Shown here piece after piece: positions 24,391 to 33,249 of a DNA stretch of 64,000 nucleotides (the first letter of the stretch is position 1; each line of letters starts with the position of its first letter). The notes beneath the pieces are model-generated. The model saw only the letters and a list, made by a program, of their open reading frames with translations, made no database searches and was not told where the DNA came from. Location of the stretch: positions 124,001 through 188,000 of the forward strand of contig JAEZLH010000017.1 of NCBI GenBank assembly GCA_023435895.1. The letters run 5' to 3'. The position numbers were made by a program, and so were the translations under genes. This stretch comes from Bacillota bacterium. Lineage in GTDB: Bacteria > Bacillota > Clostridia > Lachnospirales > Lachnospiraceae.

Positions 24391-24589
24391 CCCTTTGGTA
24401 TAGATTTTTCAGTGTCACAATAGATGCAAATTATAAACTATGTAATGGAGGAAGATTTAATTCAAAATGTACTTGCTGGATGGACTCTGTTGTACTCTCA
24501 CGTTGAATGTGGACAAACCTTCTAACCAATACGGATTTGTCAAGGAGAACAAATAATGCGAATACACTTTTGAAATAAAGGTGAATAAG

Positions 24590-25369
24590 ATGAAACGGAT
24601 TATCAAGAATTTTAAGAAGTATAGATTTTTACTTTCAGAGCTTATTATCAAAGAAGTGAAATTAAAATATAGAAGATCATATTTGGGAATACTATGGACT
24701 TTATTGGAACCATTATTGAATACAATCGTCTTAACCGTGGTATTTGGTACGCTCTATGGTAACAAAGATAAGAGCTTTCCGTTATATATTATAACAGGGC
24801 GCTTATTATATTCGTTCTTTTCTAATGCGACTAATGGTGCAATGAAATCAATAAGGAATAACTCCCAAATGATTAAAAAGGTGTATGTTCCGAAGTATAT
24901 TTATCCGTTATCTGCGATAATGGCACAGTATGTTACATTTTTAATTTCGCTGATCGTGTTAGTCGGCGTAGCAATATATGCAAGAGTAGTTCCTACGCTA
25001 TATATCTTTCAAGCCATCATACCGCTCTTTATATTATTCATTATGGTAGTTGGAATAGGATTGATTTTAGCTACTATGGCAGTATTTTTCCGAGATATGG
25101 AGTATTTATGGGGTGTATTACTGACCATCATTATGTATTGCTCTGCGATATTCTACTACCCACATAGAATTATTAGTACTCATAATGGATGGATTTTAAA
25201 ACTGAACCCTTTATATTCCGTTATTGTTAACTTTAGAGATGCTGTAATCTACGGTACTCATCTAAGCACAAGTGCTTTAATATACTCATTAGGTTTTAGC
25301 ATTTGTTCACTACTTTTGGGTATTTGGATGTTCTATAAAAATCAGGACAAGTTTATATTGAATATTTAA
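24590..25369 (+). CDS. Polysaccharide ABC transporter permease (Wzm/TagG-like)
   Basis: ABC-2 type membrane subunit of about 259 residues with six hydrophobic segments. The cytoplasmic start LIIKEVKLKYRRSYLGILW is the conserved entry of the RfbA/Wzm/TagG family, and LEPLLNTIVLTVVFGTLYG is the first membrane helix. I start at the ATG at 24590 with AAAGGTGA upstream; a GTG nine bases earlier is in frame. It is followed 18 bases later by its ATPase. The pair exports an undecaprenyl-linked polysaccharide or teichoic-acid-like polymer across the membrane, consistent with the LCP and sugar-transferase genes beyond. Confidence 0.93.
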   Translation: MKRIIKNFKKYRFLLSELIIKEVKLKYRRSYLGILWTLLEPLLNTIVLTVVFGTLYGNKDKSFPLYIITGRLLYSFFSNATNGAMKSIRNNSQMIKKVYVPKYIYPLSAIMAQYVTFLISLIVLVGVAIYARVVPTLYIFQAIIPLFILFIMVVGIGLILATMAVFFRDMEYLWGVLLTIIMYCSAIFYYPHRIISTHNGWILKLNPLYSVIVNFRDAVIYGTHLSTSALIYSLGFSICSLLLGIWMFYKNQDKFILNI

Positions 25370-25387
25370 TAACAAGATGGAGGATTC

Positions 25388-26128
25388 ATGGGAAATTGCG
25401 TAATTAAGGTTGACCACCTGGATGTTAAATTCCGTATGGGAAGCGAGAAGGTGGACAATTTAAAAGAATATATTATACGAAAAATAAAAGGCAATTTAAA
25501 GTACAAGGATTTTTTGGCATTAAATGATGTCAGCTTTCAAGTTGAGAAAGGTGACCGTATTGGTATACTAGGCTTGAATGGTGCCGGCAAGAGTACCCTA
25601 CTAAAAGTGATAGCCGGTGTTTTAAAGGCATCAGAAGGTAAAGTGGTTACCAAGGGTCGTCTTGTTCCATTATTGGAACTAGGTGCCGGTTTTGATCTGC
25701 AATATACCGGTGCAGAGAATATTTTTTTATACGGTGCTGTGTTAGGGTATTCAAGAGAATTTATTAAACAAAAGTACAATGAAATTGTCGAGTTCTCAGA
25801 GTTAGGTGACTTTATCAATGTCCCAGTTAAGAATTATTCTTCCGGTATGAGGAGCCGCTTGGGATTCTCTATTGCAACCGTTGTAGAACCGGAGATTTTG
25901 ATTTTGGATGAAGTTTTTGCAGTAGGTGATGCAAAGTTTCGTAATAAGAGTGAGAATAAGATTAAATCTATGTTTAAACAGGGAGTAACGGTGTTGTTTG
26001 TATCCCATAGCATAGAACAGGTTAGGAGTATATGCAATAAGGCGATTCTACTGGAGAAGGGAACCTTAATAGCCCAAGGTAATGTGGAAGAAATTTGTGA
26101 GATTTATGAAGCAAAATTGAAGCACTAA
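25388..26128 (+). CDS. Polysaccharide ABC transporter ATP-binding protein (Wzt/TagH-like)
   Basis: Nucleotide-binding subunit of 246 residues: Walker A GLNGAGKST, signature YSSGMRSRLGFS and Walker B ILILDEVFAVGD. The SSGM signature and the DEVFAVGD ending are typical of Wzt/TagH-type exporters. There is no C-terminal carbohydrate-binding extension as seen in some Wzt proteins, so chain-length control by a reducing-end cap is not suggested. It forms the export complex with the preceding permease. Confidence 0.94.
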   Translation: MGNCVIKVDHLDVKFRMGSEKVDNLKEYIIRKIKGNLKYKDFLALNDVSFQVEKGDRIGILGLNGAGKSTLLKVIAGVLKASEGKVVTKGRLVPLLELGAGFDLQYTGAENIFLYGAVLGYSREFIKQKYNEIVEFSELGDFINVPVKNYSSGMRSRLGFSIATVVEPEILILDEVFAVGDAKFRNKSENKIKSMFKQGVTVLFVSHSIEQVRSICNKAILLEKGTLIAQGNVEEICEIYEAKLKH

Positions 26129-26185
26129 TGCATGGAATAACTAGCGTGTAAAATGATTAGTGCATAGAATATAAAACTATTTATT

Positions 26186-26244
26186 AAAACAGGCTGGCAC
26201 AATTATAATCCTTAAGGATTATATATTGTATCAGCCTGTTTTAA
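26186..26244 (+). terminator. Terminator after the polysaccharide exporter genes
   Basis: AAAACAGGCTG (26186-26196) pairs with CAGCCTGTTTT (26232-26242), with an inner palindrome ATAATCCTTAAGGATTAT. The A-rich left flank also gives a T run on the other strand, so it may work in both directions between the convergent units. Confidence 0.85.
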
Positions 26245-26245
26245 A

Positions 26246-26405
26246 TCTAAAAAAAGTCTGGTCTAAAAAAAGTCTGGTCTAAAAAAAGTCTGATCTAAAA
26301 TAAAGTCTGATCTAAAAATGAAGTCTGATCTAAAAATGAAGACTGATCTAAAAAGTAAAATCTGATTTAAAAATAAAACCTGCTCTAAAAAACAAATCTA
26401 ATATA
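26246..26405. repeat. Degenerate tandem repeat with units of 16-19 bp
   Basis: About nine head-to-tail units of the type TCTAAAAAAAGTCTGG. The first three are almost identical 16-mers; later ones lengthen stepwise to 17, 18 and 19 bp through extra A/T/G bases in the A tract and diverge towards 26405. It lies between convergent transcription units and is not coding. Confidence 0.9.
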
Positions 26406-26455
26406 AAAATAATAAAATGATATCCGAGAAAAAAATCTAAATCGAGTATAAAAAG

Positions 26456-27547
26456 TTACTTCATCTTTCGGATGGTTTCAACCTCGCTAGAGTATTGTTG
26501 CACAGTAGAACTTGGAACATAGTCTGCTTTATTAAATAAAAATTCATGTAGCTTTGATACGTTACTACTTAAATCAATCGGGAATACATAGGAGACCTTA
26601 TTATAAGTATGTGCATCCTTTTCATAAGGGAAACCGGTCTGTCCAGCGATATTATAGGAGAACACATCCTTTGCTAATCCAATTAGATCCATCGTTGACA
26701 AATTGGTATATACCTTAGGGAACATAACATCAATAAACTTATTGATGGTGGTGATGTTAGTGGATTTCACTTTATCAAACACCTTTTCAATTACAACTCG
26801 TTGACGTTCCGTACGTTTGAAATCTCCTCCAGCTGTATAACGAATACGTGACCATCCAGTAGCCTGTGTTCCGTTAAGAAGCTGCTTTCCGGCTGATTTT
26901 ACTTCAGCAACATTAGTTCCGTTGATTTTGTTTAGATTACGGATATAGTTATTCATGTACTTCAATTCATTCGGTTGTACATCAATTTCTACACCACCTA
27001 CAAGATCAATTGCTTTGACAACAGCTTCAAAATTAACAGTTACAAATTCTTTTACATTTAGATCAAAGTTTTTATTGATCGTACTAAGTGCAAGGGAATA
27101 ACCTCCTCGGTAATACGCTGCATTAATCTTATCGAATTTATCTTTATCAGGGATGTTGACATACGTATCACGGTAGATAGAGGCCATTTTTACCTCTTTT
27201 GTTTTGTTGTTAATACTTGCAACAACAATCGTATCACTGTGAGTACTCTTTTTAAGTGAATTGGCTCTTGAATCAACTCCGAATAGCACAATATTGCGAT
27301 ATCCGGTGATTTTTACCTCTTCATTTTGAACGATTTTATCATCATCGTTAGTATCATGTTGAATTTTTCCTATTTTACTGAAAGCATAAATTCCTGATAC
27401 AATAATTACAAGTATAAATAATTCTAATATTAATAAAGCAATCAGCCTTCCCTTTTTCCTTGATTTCTTTTTCCTGTTCTTAGAAGTACCTGTCCTACCT
27501 TGGGGGACTCTGTTTTTTGTATTTACATTATTGTTCGGTCTATCCAT
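26456..27547 (-). CDS. LytR-CpsA-Psr (LCP) family cell-wall polymer ligase
   Basis: Membrane-anchored phosphotransferase of 363 residues that attaches undecaprenyl-linked glycopolymers to peptidoglycan. A basic, Arg/Lys-rich cytoplasmic tail precedes one membrane helix (IALLILELFILVIIVSGIYA). The LCP domain follows with NIVLFGVDSRAN, SDTIVVASINNKTKEV and SIYRDTYVNIP, which carry the conserved Asp and Arg residues, and the later GWSRIRYTAGGDFKRTERQR. The start has an AGGAGG site. It lies near a lipid-linked sugar transferase and a polysaccharide exporter, fitting a surface-polymer pathway. Confidence 0.95.
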   Translation of the reverse strand: MDRPNNNVNTKNRVPQGRTGTSKNRKKKSRKKGRLIALLILELFILVIIVSGIYAFSKIGKIQHDTNDDDKIVQNEEVKITGYRNIVLFGVDSRANSLKKSTHSDTIVVASINNKTKEVKMASIYRDTYVNIPDKDKFDKINAAYYRGGYSLALSTINKNFDLNVKEFVTVNFEAVVKAIDLVGGVEIDVQPNELKYMNNYIRNLNKINGTNVAEVKSAGKQLLNGTQATGWSRIRYTAGGDFKRTERQRVVIEKVFDKVKSTNITTINKFIDVMFPKVYTNLSTMDLIGLAKDVFSYNIAGQTGFPYEKDAHTYNKVSYVFPIDLSSNVSKLHEFLFNKADYVPSSTVQQYSSEVETIRKMK

Positions 27548-27652
27548 TTTGTTTATCCTCCTTCATATTCCCATCAGAAGTTGATATATTGTCCAGTTGA
27601 AATAATCACATCAACTTCATTAATAAATTGTCTTTTCATAGTAACCAAATAA

Positions 27653-29074
27653 CTAATAGGCATTTTTATTAATAAAGCCCTTGAAGAAAGTTAAAAATAT
27701 AATCTTAAAGTCCATTGTTAATGTCCAGTTCTCAATATAGTAAAGATCATGGTCAATTCTCTTCTTAATTGAGGTATCACCGCGGTAGCCGTTAATCTGA
27801 GCCCATCCGGTTAAACCGGGAGAGACTTGATGTTTGATCATATACCTTGGAATTTCCTGTTGGAATTTCTCAACAAAAAATGGACGTTCGGGACGAGGAC
27901 CAACCAAGCTCATATCACCCTTTAGAATATTAAAAAGCTGGGGCAATTCATCAATGCTGGTTTTGCGTATAAATTTTCCGATACCCGTTACACGTGGATC
28001 TTTTTTTGTTGTCCAAGCTTTCTTTTCATCATTCTCAGTTTGAATCTCCATGGATCGGAACTTGTACATCTTGAATTTTCGATTATGCTTTCCAACTCGT
28101 ATTTGAGAGAAGATAATAGGACCAGGTGAAGTGATCTTGATAATCATTGCAACAAGGAGCATCGGAATGGAAAAAAGTATTAATGCTACCGTGGCACCAA
28201 ATATGTCAATAATACGTTTTCTTATGCTGTTGTAGGCATTTGTCAAAGGTACATTACGAATGTTTATAACCGGTAACCCATAAAGATCTTCCGTATAGGG
28301 AGTTGTGGGTATGAAACTATAGTAATCGGGAACAAACTTCGTATGAACACCGGACTTCTCACAGATCTGTACGATTTTTTCCAGCTTATGATACTCATTA
28401 ACGCTGATAGTAATTGCAATTTCGTCCAAAGTCATCTTTCGAAGGAACGCTTCTAGGTGAGTAACCGTTCCGATTACCGGCACTTTTTTATACATAGTAC
28501 CGATTTCTATGTTATCATCCAGTATACCATGGATGTAATATCCCCATTGTGGGTTAATGAAAACACGATCAATATAGGCTTGTGCACTGCTGCTATAACC
28601 AACTAAAAGTACATGTTTCAAGTTATAACCCTTACGTCTTGCTGTTCTTAATATAAAGGAGATAATCATTCGGGCTGAAGTACTGAGTATGACATTCAAT
28701 GAAGCAAACAACGCCAAATAGATACGGGAAATATCGCTTTCCTTGGTTATATATAAAAAAGAAAGAAAGAAAGCAATACCGAAAATGTTAGCAACAACGA
28801 TATGCAAAATCTCAGAAATCCTGCGCCTTCCTCTTTTCGGGGTATATAGATGCGTGTAATAATAAATAATCAAATAAAGTGGTACAATAAAAGTCAAACG
28901 CCAGGCATATACCTGAAAGTTATAAAAGGTTCCAGGTTCTGCTTGAAATAGTTTGTTGTTTTGTAAGGGACTTTGAAATCTTAAATAATAAGATAACAGA
29001 TAGGAAATCACCACAATGCATGCATCAATTACCACATGGATTCTATTAAATGTTCTTTGATTGTCTTTAATCAT
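27653..29074 (-). CDS. Polyprenyl-phosphate sugar-1-phosphate transferase (WbaP/EpsE-like)
   Basis: Initiating enzyme of exopolysaccharide synthesis: transfers a sugar-1-phosphate to undecaprenyl phosphate. About 473 residues: several N-terminal membrane helices, a CoA-binding-like Rossmann domain (HVLLVGYSSSAQAYI), a last helix (IIDIFGATVALILFSIPML) and the conserved C-terminal transferase domain with SPGPIIFSQIRVGKHNRKF, MYKFRSM, GDMSLVGPRPERP and SPGLTGWAQINGYRG. I start at 29074 rather than 29086, since GGAGG lies five bases upstream of the former. Sugar specificity cannot be read. It is upstream of the LCP gene on the same strand. Confidence 0.95.
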   Translation of the reverse strand: MIKDNQRTFNRIHVVIDACIVVISYLLSYYLRFQSPLQNNKLFQAEPGTFYNFQVYAWRLTFIVPLYLIIYYYTHLYTPKRGRRRISEILHIVVANIFGIAFFLSFLYITKESDISRIYLALFASLNVILSTSARMIISFILRTARRKGYNLKHVLLVGYSSSAQAYIDRVFINPQWGYYIHGILDDNIEIGTMYKKVPVIGTVTHLEAFLRKMTLDEIAITISVNEYHKLEKIVQICEKSGVHTKFVPDYYSFIPTTPYTEDLYGLPVINIRNVPLTNAYNSIRKRIIDIFGATVALILFSIPMLLVAMIIKITSPGPIIFSQIRVGKHNRKFKMYKFRSMEIQTENDEKKAWTTKKDPRVTGIGKFIRKTSIDELPQLFNILKGDMSLVGPRPERPFFVEKFQQEIPRYMIKHQVSPGLTGWAQINGYRGDTSIKKRIDHDLYYIENWTLTMDFKIIFLTFFKGFINKNAY

Positions 29075-29427
29075 TTTAACCTCCATACTACCAGAGCAGG
29101 TAAATAATCGAAATTCCGATTTTATATTATAATTTATAATGGTTTATTTTTTATTATTAAGGTTAGGGCTGTAGAACAACTTCTCTAATATAATACATGA
29201 TTATATTAATTTCAACAACATAATTTTTATCTACATTAATGCTATTCCAAGGAAAAAGCATTTAATATTTCATTTTTAGCAATCTTTTTCACAAACTAAA
29301 CACAATCTGCTGATAAACTAACACTAAGAAAAAATTACTTCAATGCATATAGTCTATTGCTAATTTTAAAGATTCCATTCATCTTTTACAATGGATTATT
29401 AATGCATCAACTGAAAGGAGAACCGCG
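29075..29427. other. Divergent intergenic region, sugar transferase / htrA
   Basis: 353 bp, very AT-rich, between divergent genes. The one clear signal is a palindrome AATATAAT-N5-ATTATATT (29187-29207), a possible shared operator. No promoter can be fixed with confidence on either strand. Confidence 0.4.
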
Positions 29428-30852
29428 ATGTCAGATCTTAATAATAATGGATTCCATAATGACAATGGGGATACGAATCACATAAGCAATAATAATGAAA
29501 ATAATAGAGCACCGGAGTACAGCTTTTGGGCTGAACAGGTGCCGAACAACACATATACTTATTATAACCAATCTACGAATAATTGGAAGGATTCCACCAC
29601 CTCTTCTCCAAATGTGGAGTATACTACCGTACAGGAGAAAAAACCAAAATTCCGTGGAATTAAATTTGCTTTTAAGGCAATTTGTTTCGGACTGATTGCA
29701 GCAATTACTTTTATGGGTACACAAGAGATTTACAATAAAATTAATCCGAATTCCTCCTTGAGCTCCGCACTGTCCACAATAGGTCAGTCAAACGGAAAAG
29801 GAGCGTATGAGGTGGGTTATACGAAGGAGGCTAATGTTACTTCAAAAAGTCGTTCCTCCATCGCAGAGGTTACAAACTCGAACCTGCCGGCGATTGTATC
29901 AATTAACAGTACAGAGACGCAACAAAATCAATGGTTTGGTCAGCAACAGGAGGTGCAAGGAAGCGGTTCTGGCATCATTGTTGGAGAAAATGATAAGGAA
30001 CTTCTAATTGCAACCAATAACCATGTGGTGGAAGGAGCCTCTAAAATATCCGTCGTATTTATTGATGGAAGTGAAGCTACTGCGGAGGTAAAAGGTACGG
30101 ACGCAATTGCTGATCTTGCAGTTATTACATTGAATATAAAGTCATTAAAGGAATCCACCTTAAAGGCGATTAAAGTTGCAAAGCTTGGTAATTCAGATAA
30201 AGTAAAAGTTGGTGAAATTGCTGTTGCAATTGGTAATGCTTTGGGCTATGGTCAATCCGTAACCGTTGGTTATATCAGCGCAAAGGATCGTCAGGTTGAA
30301 GTTTCTGATGGGTATAACTCAAAAACAATGACCCTTTTACAAACGGATGCAGCAATTAACCCCGGCAACAGCGGTGGAGCTCTCTTAAATGTGAATGGTG
30401 AAGTTATCGGTATTAATACTGTAAAATATGCCTCCAATGAAGTAGAGGGTATGGGATATGCAATTCCAATCTCCAAAGCAACACCGATTATTAATGAACT
30501 TATGAGCCGTGAGATTTTAACGGAGAATGAAAAAGGTTATCTTGGAATTGCAGGATATGATGTAACAGAGGTTGATTCCAAGGCTTATAACATACCGATT
30601 GGCGTGTATGTAAGCGAATTAGTCAAGGATGGAGCTGCCGAGAAAGCCGGCATCAAAGCCGAAGATATTATAATCAAAATCAACGATCTTCAGGTGACTT
30701 CTATCACACAGCTAAAGGATAAGGTTAATAGTTTTAAGGTGGGAACTCAGATTGAAATAACCTATATGCGTAACTCTGACGGTAAATATAAAGAGGCTAA
30801 GCTGAAAGTTACCCTCAGTCAAAATCCTCAGTTAAATGGCACATTAAAATAA
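29428..30852 (+). CDS. HtrA/DegP-like serine protease with PDZ domain
   Basis: Membrane-anchored quality-control protease of 474 residues. An Asn-rich cytoplasmic tail of about 80 residues leads to one membrane helix (AFKAICFGLIAAITFMG), a linker, and a trypsin-like domain whose triad is complete: His199 (ATNNHVVEG), Asp229 (AIADLAVI) and Ser315 (NPGNSGGALL). A single PDZ domain covers roughly residues 370-465 (KGYLGIAGYDVTEVD onward). The start has an AAAGGAG site. It degrades misfolded proteins outside the membrane; the unusually long Asn/Thr-rich cytoplasmic tail is typical of clostridial members. Confidence 0.96.
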   Translation: MSDLNNNGFHNDNGDTNHISNNNENNRAPEYSFWAEQVPNNTYTYYNQSTNNWKDSTTSSPNVEYTTVQEKKPKFRGIKFAFKAICFGLIAAITFMGTQEIYNKINPNSSLSSALSTIGQSNGKGAYEVGYTKEANVTSKSRSSIAEVTNSNLPAIVSINSTETQQNQWFGQQQEVQGSGSGIIVGENDKELLIATNNHVVEGASKISVVFIDGSEATAEVKGTDAIADLAVITLNIKSLKESTLKAIKVAKLGNSDKVKVGEIAVAIGNALGYGQSVTVGYISAKDRQVEVSDGYNSKTMTLLQTDAAINPGNSGGALLNVNGEVIGINTVKYASNEVEGMGYAIPISKATPIINELMSREILTENEKGYLGIAGYDVTEVDSKAYNIPIGVYVSELVKDGAAEKAGIKAEDIIIKINDLQVTSITQLKDKVNSFKVGTQIEITYMRNSDGKYKEAKLKVTLSQNPQLNGTLK

Positions 30853-30877
30853 ACGAGATAATATAATAATATAAGAT

Positions 30878-30935
30878 AAGAAGTGCTGGATAGTTGCCGG
30901 TTTATAAGGTAGCTATCCGGCACTTCTTGATTTGC
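30878..30935 (+). terminator. Terminator after htrA-like gene
   Basis: Long stem in which AAGAAGTGC and GGATAG pair with CTATCC and GCACTTCTT (a mismatch inside), then TTGATTTG. The T run is only moderate. Confidence 0.75.
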
Positions 30936-31099
30936 TTTAATGGGTAAGATGATAATTAGAAAGTATACACTTTCATCAAAGTATGAAGCTTTGGGATTGT
31001 GTAAGTCTAGCTACATTAGAAAAAAGGTTATTAGCACCGATATCAAACCTTAACTTAGAGTAAAATATTGAAAATTCAAAACAGGAAACTATTCTGCTA

Positions 31100-31128
31100 T
31101 TGAATGGTATTGGGTAATAAGATATAAT
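31100..31128 (+). promoter_or_regulatory. Promoter of the clpX-like gene
   Basis: TTGAAT (31100-31105) and TATAAT (31123-31128) are separated by 17 bp; the leader is about 55 nt. The rest of 30936-31188 shows no other clear signal. Confidence 0.65.
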
Positions 31129-31188
31129 CGTCATATAATAGTCCACTTTCAGCAGGTATAAAAGGAATAACAACACAGGAGGTAACAG

Positions 31189-32577
31189 ATGAGTAATAAT
31201 GATGATAAGAATATAGATAATAACCAGGATGAATTAGAGGAGGTTTGCTATCTTTGCAGAAGACCGGAAAGCAAAGTTGGGAAAATGATACATATTCCGA
31301 ACCAAATTAGTATTTGCGCGGACTGTATGCAAAAAACCTTCGATACCATTAATAAAGGAGATAATCCTTATCTGCATATGATGGGGATTAATCCAAGCAT
31401 GCTAAATGCATCCCAATTTCAAAATGATATTCCCAAAGCTCAAAAACTAAAAAAGAGCAAGCCGGAGACCGAAGAGAATCAAGAAATGTTCGATCGCAAG
31501 AAAATTCCGTCACCTCATGTTATAAAAGCGAGCCTCGATGATTTCATTATCGGACAGGAGCATGCAAAAAAGGTAATCTCAGTAGGTGTATATAATCATT
31601 ACAAAAGAATAGGTGCGCTTATGGAACAGGATATAGAGATTGAAAAATCAAACATGCTGATGATAGGGCCCACCGGAAGTGGTAAGACCTATCTGGTGAA
31701 AACATTAGCGAAGTTATTGAATGTACCTCTAGCTATCACCGATGCTACTTCCCTAACAGAGGCAGGATATATTGGTGATGACGTGGAAAGCGTTATATCA
31801 AAGCTTTTGCAGGCAGCCGGTAACGATGTGAAAAAAGCAGAACGAGGAATTATTTTTATTGACGAGATTGATAAGATTGCAAAGAAGAGAAATACCAATA
31901 GCAGAGATGTAAGCGGAGAATCCGTACAACAGGGCTTGTTAAAGCTTCTAGAGGGAAGCGATGTGGAAGTGCCGGTGGGTGCCAGTTCAAAAAATGCTAT
32001 GGTACCTATGACAACGGTCAATACCCAGAATATCCTCTTTATTTGCGGAGGAGCATTTCCTGACCTGGATAAGATAATTAAGTCTAGACTAAACAAACAA
32101 TCATCTATAGGTTTTAAGGCTGACCTTAAGGATAAATATGATGAGGATTTAAATATCTTACAGAAGGTTACATTGGATGATCTGAGAGAATATGGCATGA
32201 TTCCTGAATTTTTAGGAAGACTTCCTATATTATATACTTTGGAAGGATTGTCAAAAGACATGTTGGTATCCGTATTAAAGGAACCTAAGAATGCAATCTT
32301 AAAGCAGTATCAAAAGCTTCTTGCACTGGATGAGGTGGATCTACAATTTGACCCGGAGGCTTTGGAAGCAATCGCAGAAAAGGCAATGGAGAAAAAGACA
32401 GGTGCAAGAGCATTACGTGCGATACTTGAGAATTTTATGCTTGATATTATGTATGAAATACCGAAGGATGAGAATATTGGAAGGGTTATTATAACCAGAG
32501 AATATATTGAAGGTAAAGGGGTTCCGCTTATTGAAATGCGAGGTGCTTCTCCCAAATTACTGAGCGAAAAGAATTAG
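31189..32577 (+). CDS. clpX: ClpX-like ATP-dependent unfoldase
   Basis: AAA+ unfoldase of 462 residues that feeds substrates to ClpP. The N-terminal zinc-binding domain has Cys20, Cys23, Cys43 and Cys46. Walker A GPTGSGKT (near residue 160), Walker B IIFIDEIDKI, the pore loop EAGYIGDD and the IGF ClpP-docking loop (SSIGFKADL) are all there. It is 30-40 residues longer than typical ClpX, mostly between the zinc domain and the AAA+ domain (QKLKKSKPETEENQ). No clpP or tig gene is adjacent, so this may be a second, specialised ClpX; a single-copy gene in a rearranged place is also possible. Confidence 0.92.
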   Translation: MSNNDDKNIDNNQDELEEVCYLCRRPESKVGKMIHIPNQISICADCMQKTFDTINKGDNPYLHMMGINPSMLNASQFQNDIPKAQKLKKSKPETEENQEMFDRKKIPSPHVIKASLDDFIIGQEHAKKVISVGVYNHYKRIGALMEQDIEIEKSNMLMIGPTGSGKTYLVKTLAKLLNVPLAITDATSLTEAGYIGDDVESVISKLLQAAGNDVKKAERGIIFIDEIDKIAKKRNTNSRDVSGESVQQGLLKLLEGSDVEVPVGASSKNAMVPMTTVNTQNILFICGGAFPDLDKIIKSRLNKQSSIGFKADLKDKYDEDLNILQKVTLDDLREYGMIPEFLGRLPILYTLEGLSKDMLVSVLKEPKNAILKQYQKLLALDEVDLQFDPEALEAIAEKAMEKKTGARALRAILENFMLDIMYEIPKDENIGRVIITREYIEGKGVPLIEMRGASPKLLSEKN

Positions 32578-32648
32578 ACCTACTGTTCTATTTCACATTA
32601 TTAATTATCTTGACACTTTAGGAAAACCTTATGGAAAGGATATCAATT

Positions 32649-32930
32649 ATGTCATTCATTAGTCGTATCTTCAAAAATGAAAGCAAGCAGGAGAACACCA
32701 GGGAGATCGGAATAGAACCCATGGAAGATGAACTTTTGCAAGAGGAAGAAGAGCAGGATGGGGGAGAAAAATACCTGGCAGATGGCTCAGAAGCGGAGGA
32801 TGAGGAAGAATGCTATGAGATATTGGAAAGGGAGATCCATCCCTCCAAAATCAAATGTCCTGATTGCGGTGGGATTACTCTGGAAGGTTTGGATTTTTGT
32901 GACAAATGTGGTGGCGAATTAAATCAATAA
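32649..32930 (+). CDS. Small acidic zinc-ribbon protein
   Basis: About 93 residues, function unknown. The first 60 are strongly acidic (long runs of Glu/Asp) and the last 25 form a zinc ribbon, CPDCGG then CDKCGG. I start at the ATG at 32649, which has AAAGGA eight bases upstream; an ATG at 32631 is in frame but lacks a site. It follows the ClpX-like gene by 71 bases, so co-transcription is possible. Such proteins often act as adaptors; with a ClpX neighbour that is an appealing but unsupported idea. Confidence 0.75.
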   Translation: MSFISRIFKNESKQENTREIGIEPMEDELLQEEEEQDGGEKYLADGSEAEDEEECYEILEREIHPSKIKCPDCGGITLEGLDFCDKCGGELNQ

Positions 32931-33056
32931 GAAGGAATCGATACTGTTTATACTGGAAAATAGTAACATATAACAAAATTTAATAAAAAATGTATTTATA
33001 TATACAACAATTTATTAATTTGTCATGGGATTGCTTTAACGCATTAAAAGATTATA

Positions 33057-33085
33057 TTGACAAAATAATAATGCGAGGTTATTAT
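33057..33085 (+). promoter_or_regulatory. Promoter of the Liv binding-protein gene
   Basis: Consensus TTGACA (33057-33062) and TATTAT (33080-33085) with a 17-bp spacer. The start codon is at 33250, so the leader is about 155 nt. Confidence 0.85.
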
Positions 33086-33097
33086 ATATGCAGAATA

Positions 33098-33145
33098 AAG
33101 GCGTTCTAATCGTGACATTATATTGTCAAAGGCGAGGAACGCCTT
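33098..33145 (+). promoter_or_regulatory. Leader hairpin of the Liv binding-protein gene (possible attenuator)
   Basis: AAGGCGTTC (33098-33106) pairs with GAACGCCTT (33137-33145), enclosing a smaller TGACA/TGTCA stem. It begins within about ten bases of the predicted transcription start and is followed by GTTTG. It could be an attenuator or a protective 5' stem. Confidence 0.6.
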
Positions 33146-33249
33146 GTTTGTAACAAGTACACTGAAGGATGGATTATCTGCAAATAATTCATGAACTCAG
33201 TGCTCTTGTCTTTTTATGCATTTATATTAGAAATCAGGAGGAGATTAGT

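Noticed and set aside
24443..24523. 26-codon leader frame MEEDLIQNV... before the polysaccharide exporter
   Set aside because: No ribosome binding site precedes its ATG; a later minigene is better placed and is reported instead.
29431..29724. 97-codon antisense frame within htrA
   Set aside because: Shadow of the well-supported protease gene; no ribosome binding site and no family features.
31689..32261. 190-codon antisense frame within clpX
   Set aside because: Opposite-strand shadow of a gene with all ClpX motifs; long antisense frames are expected from its codon use.
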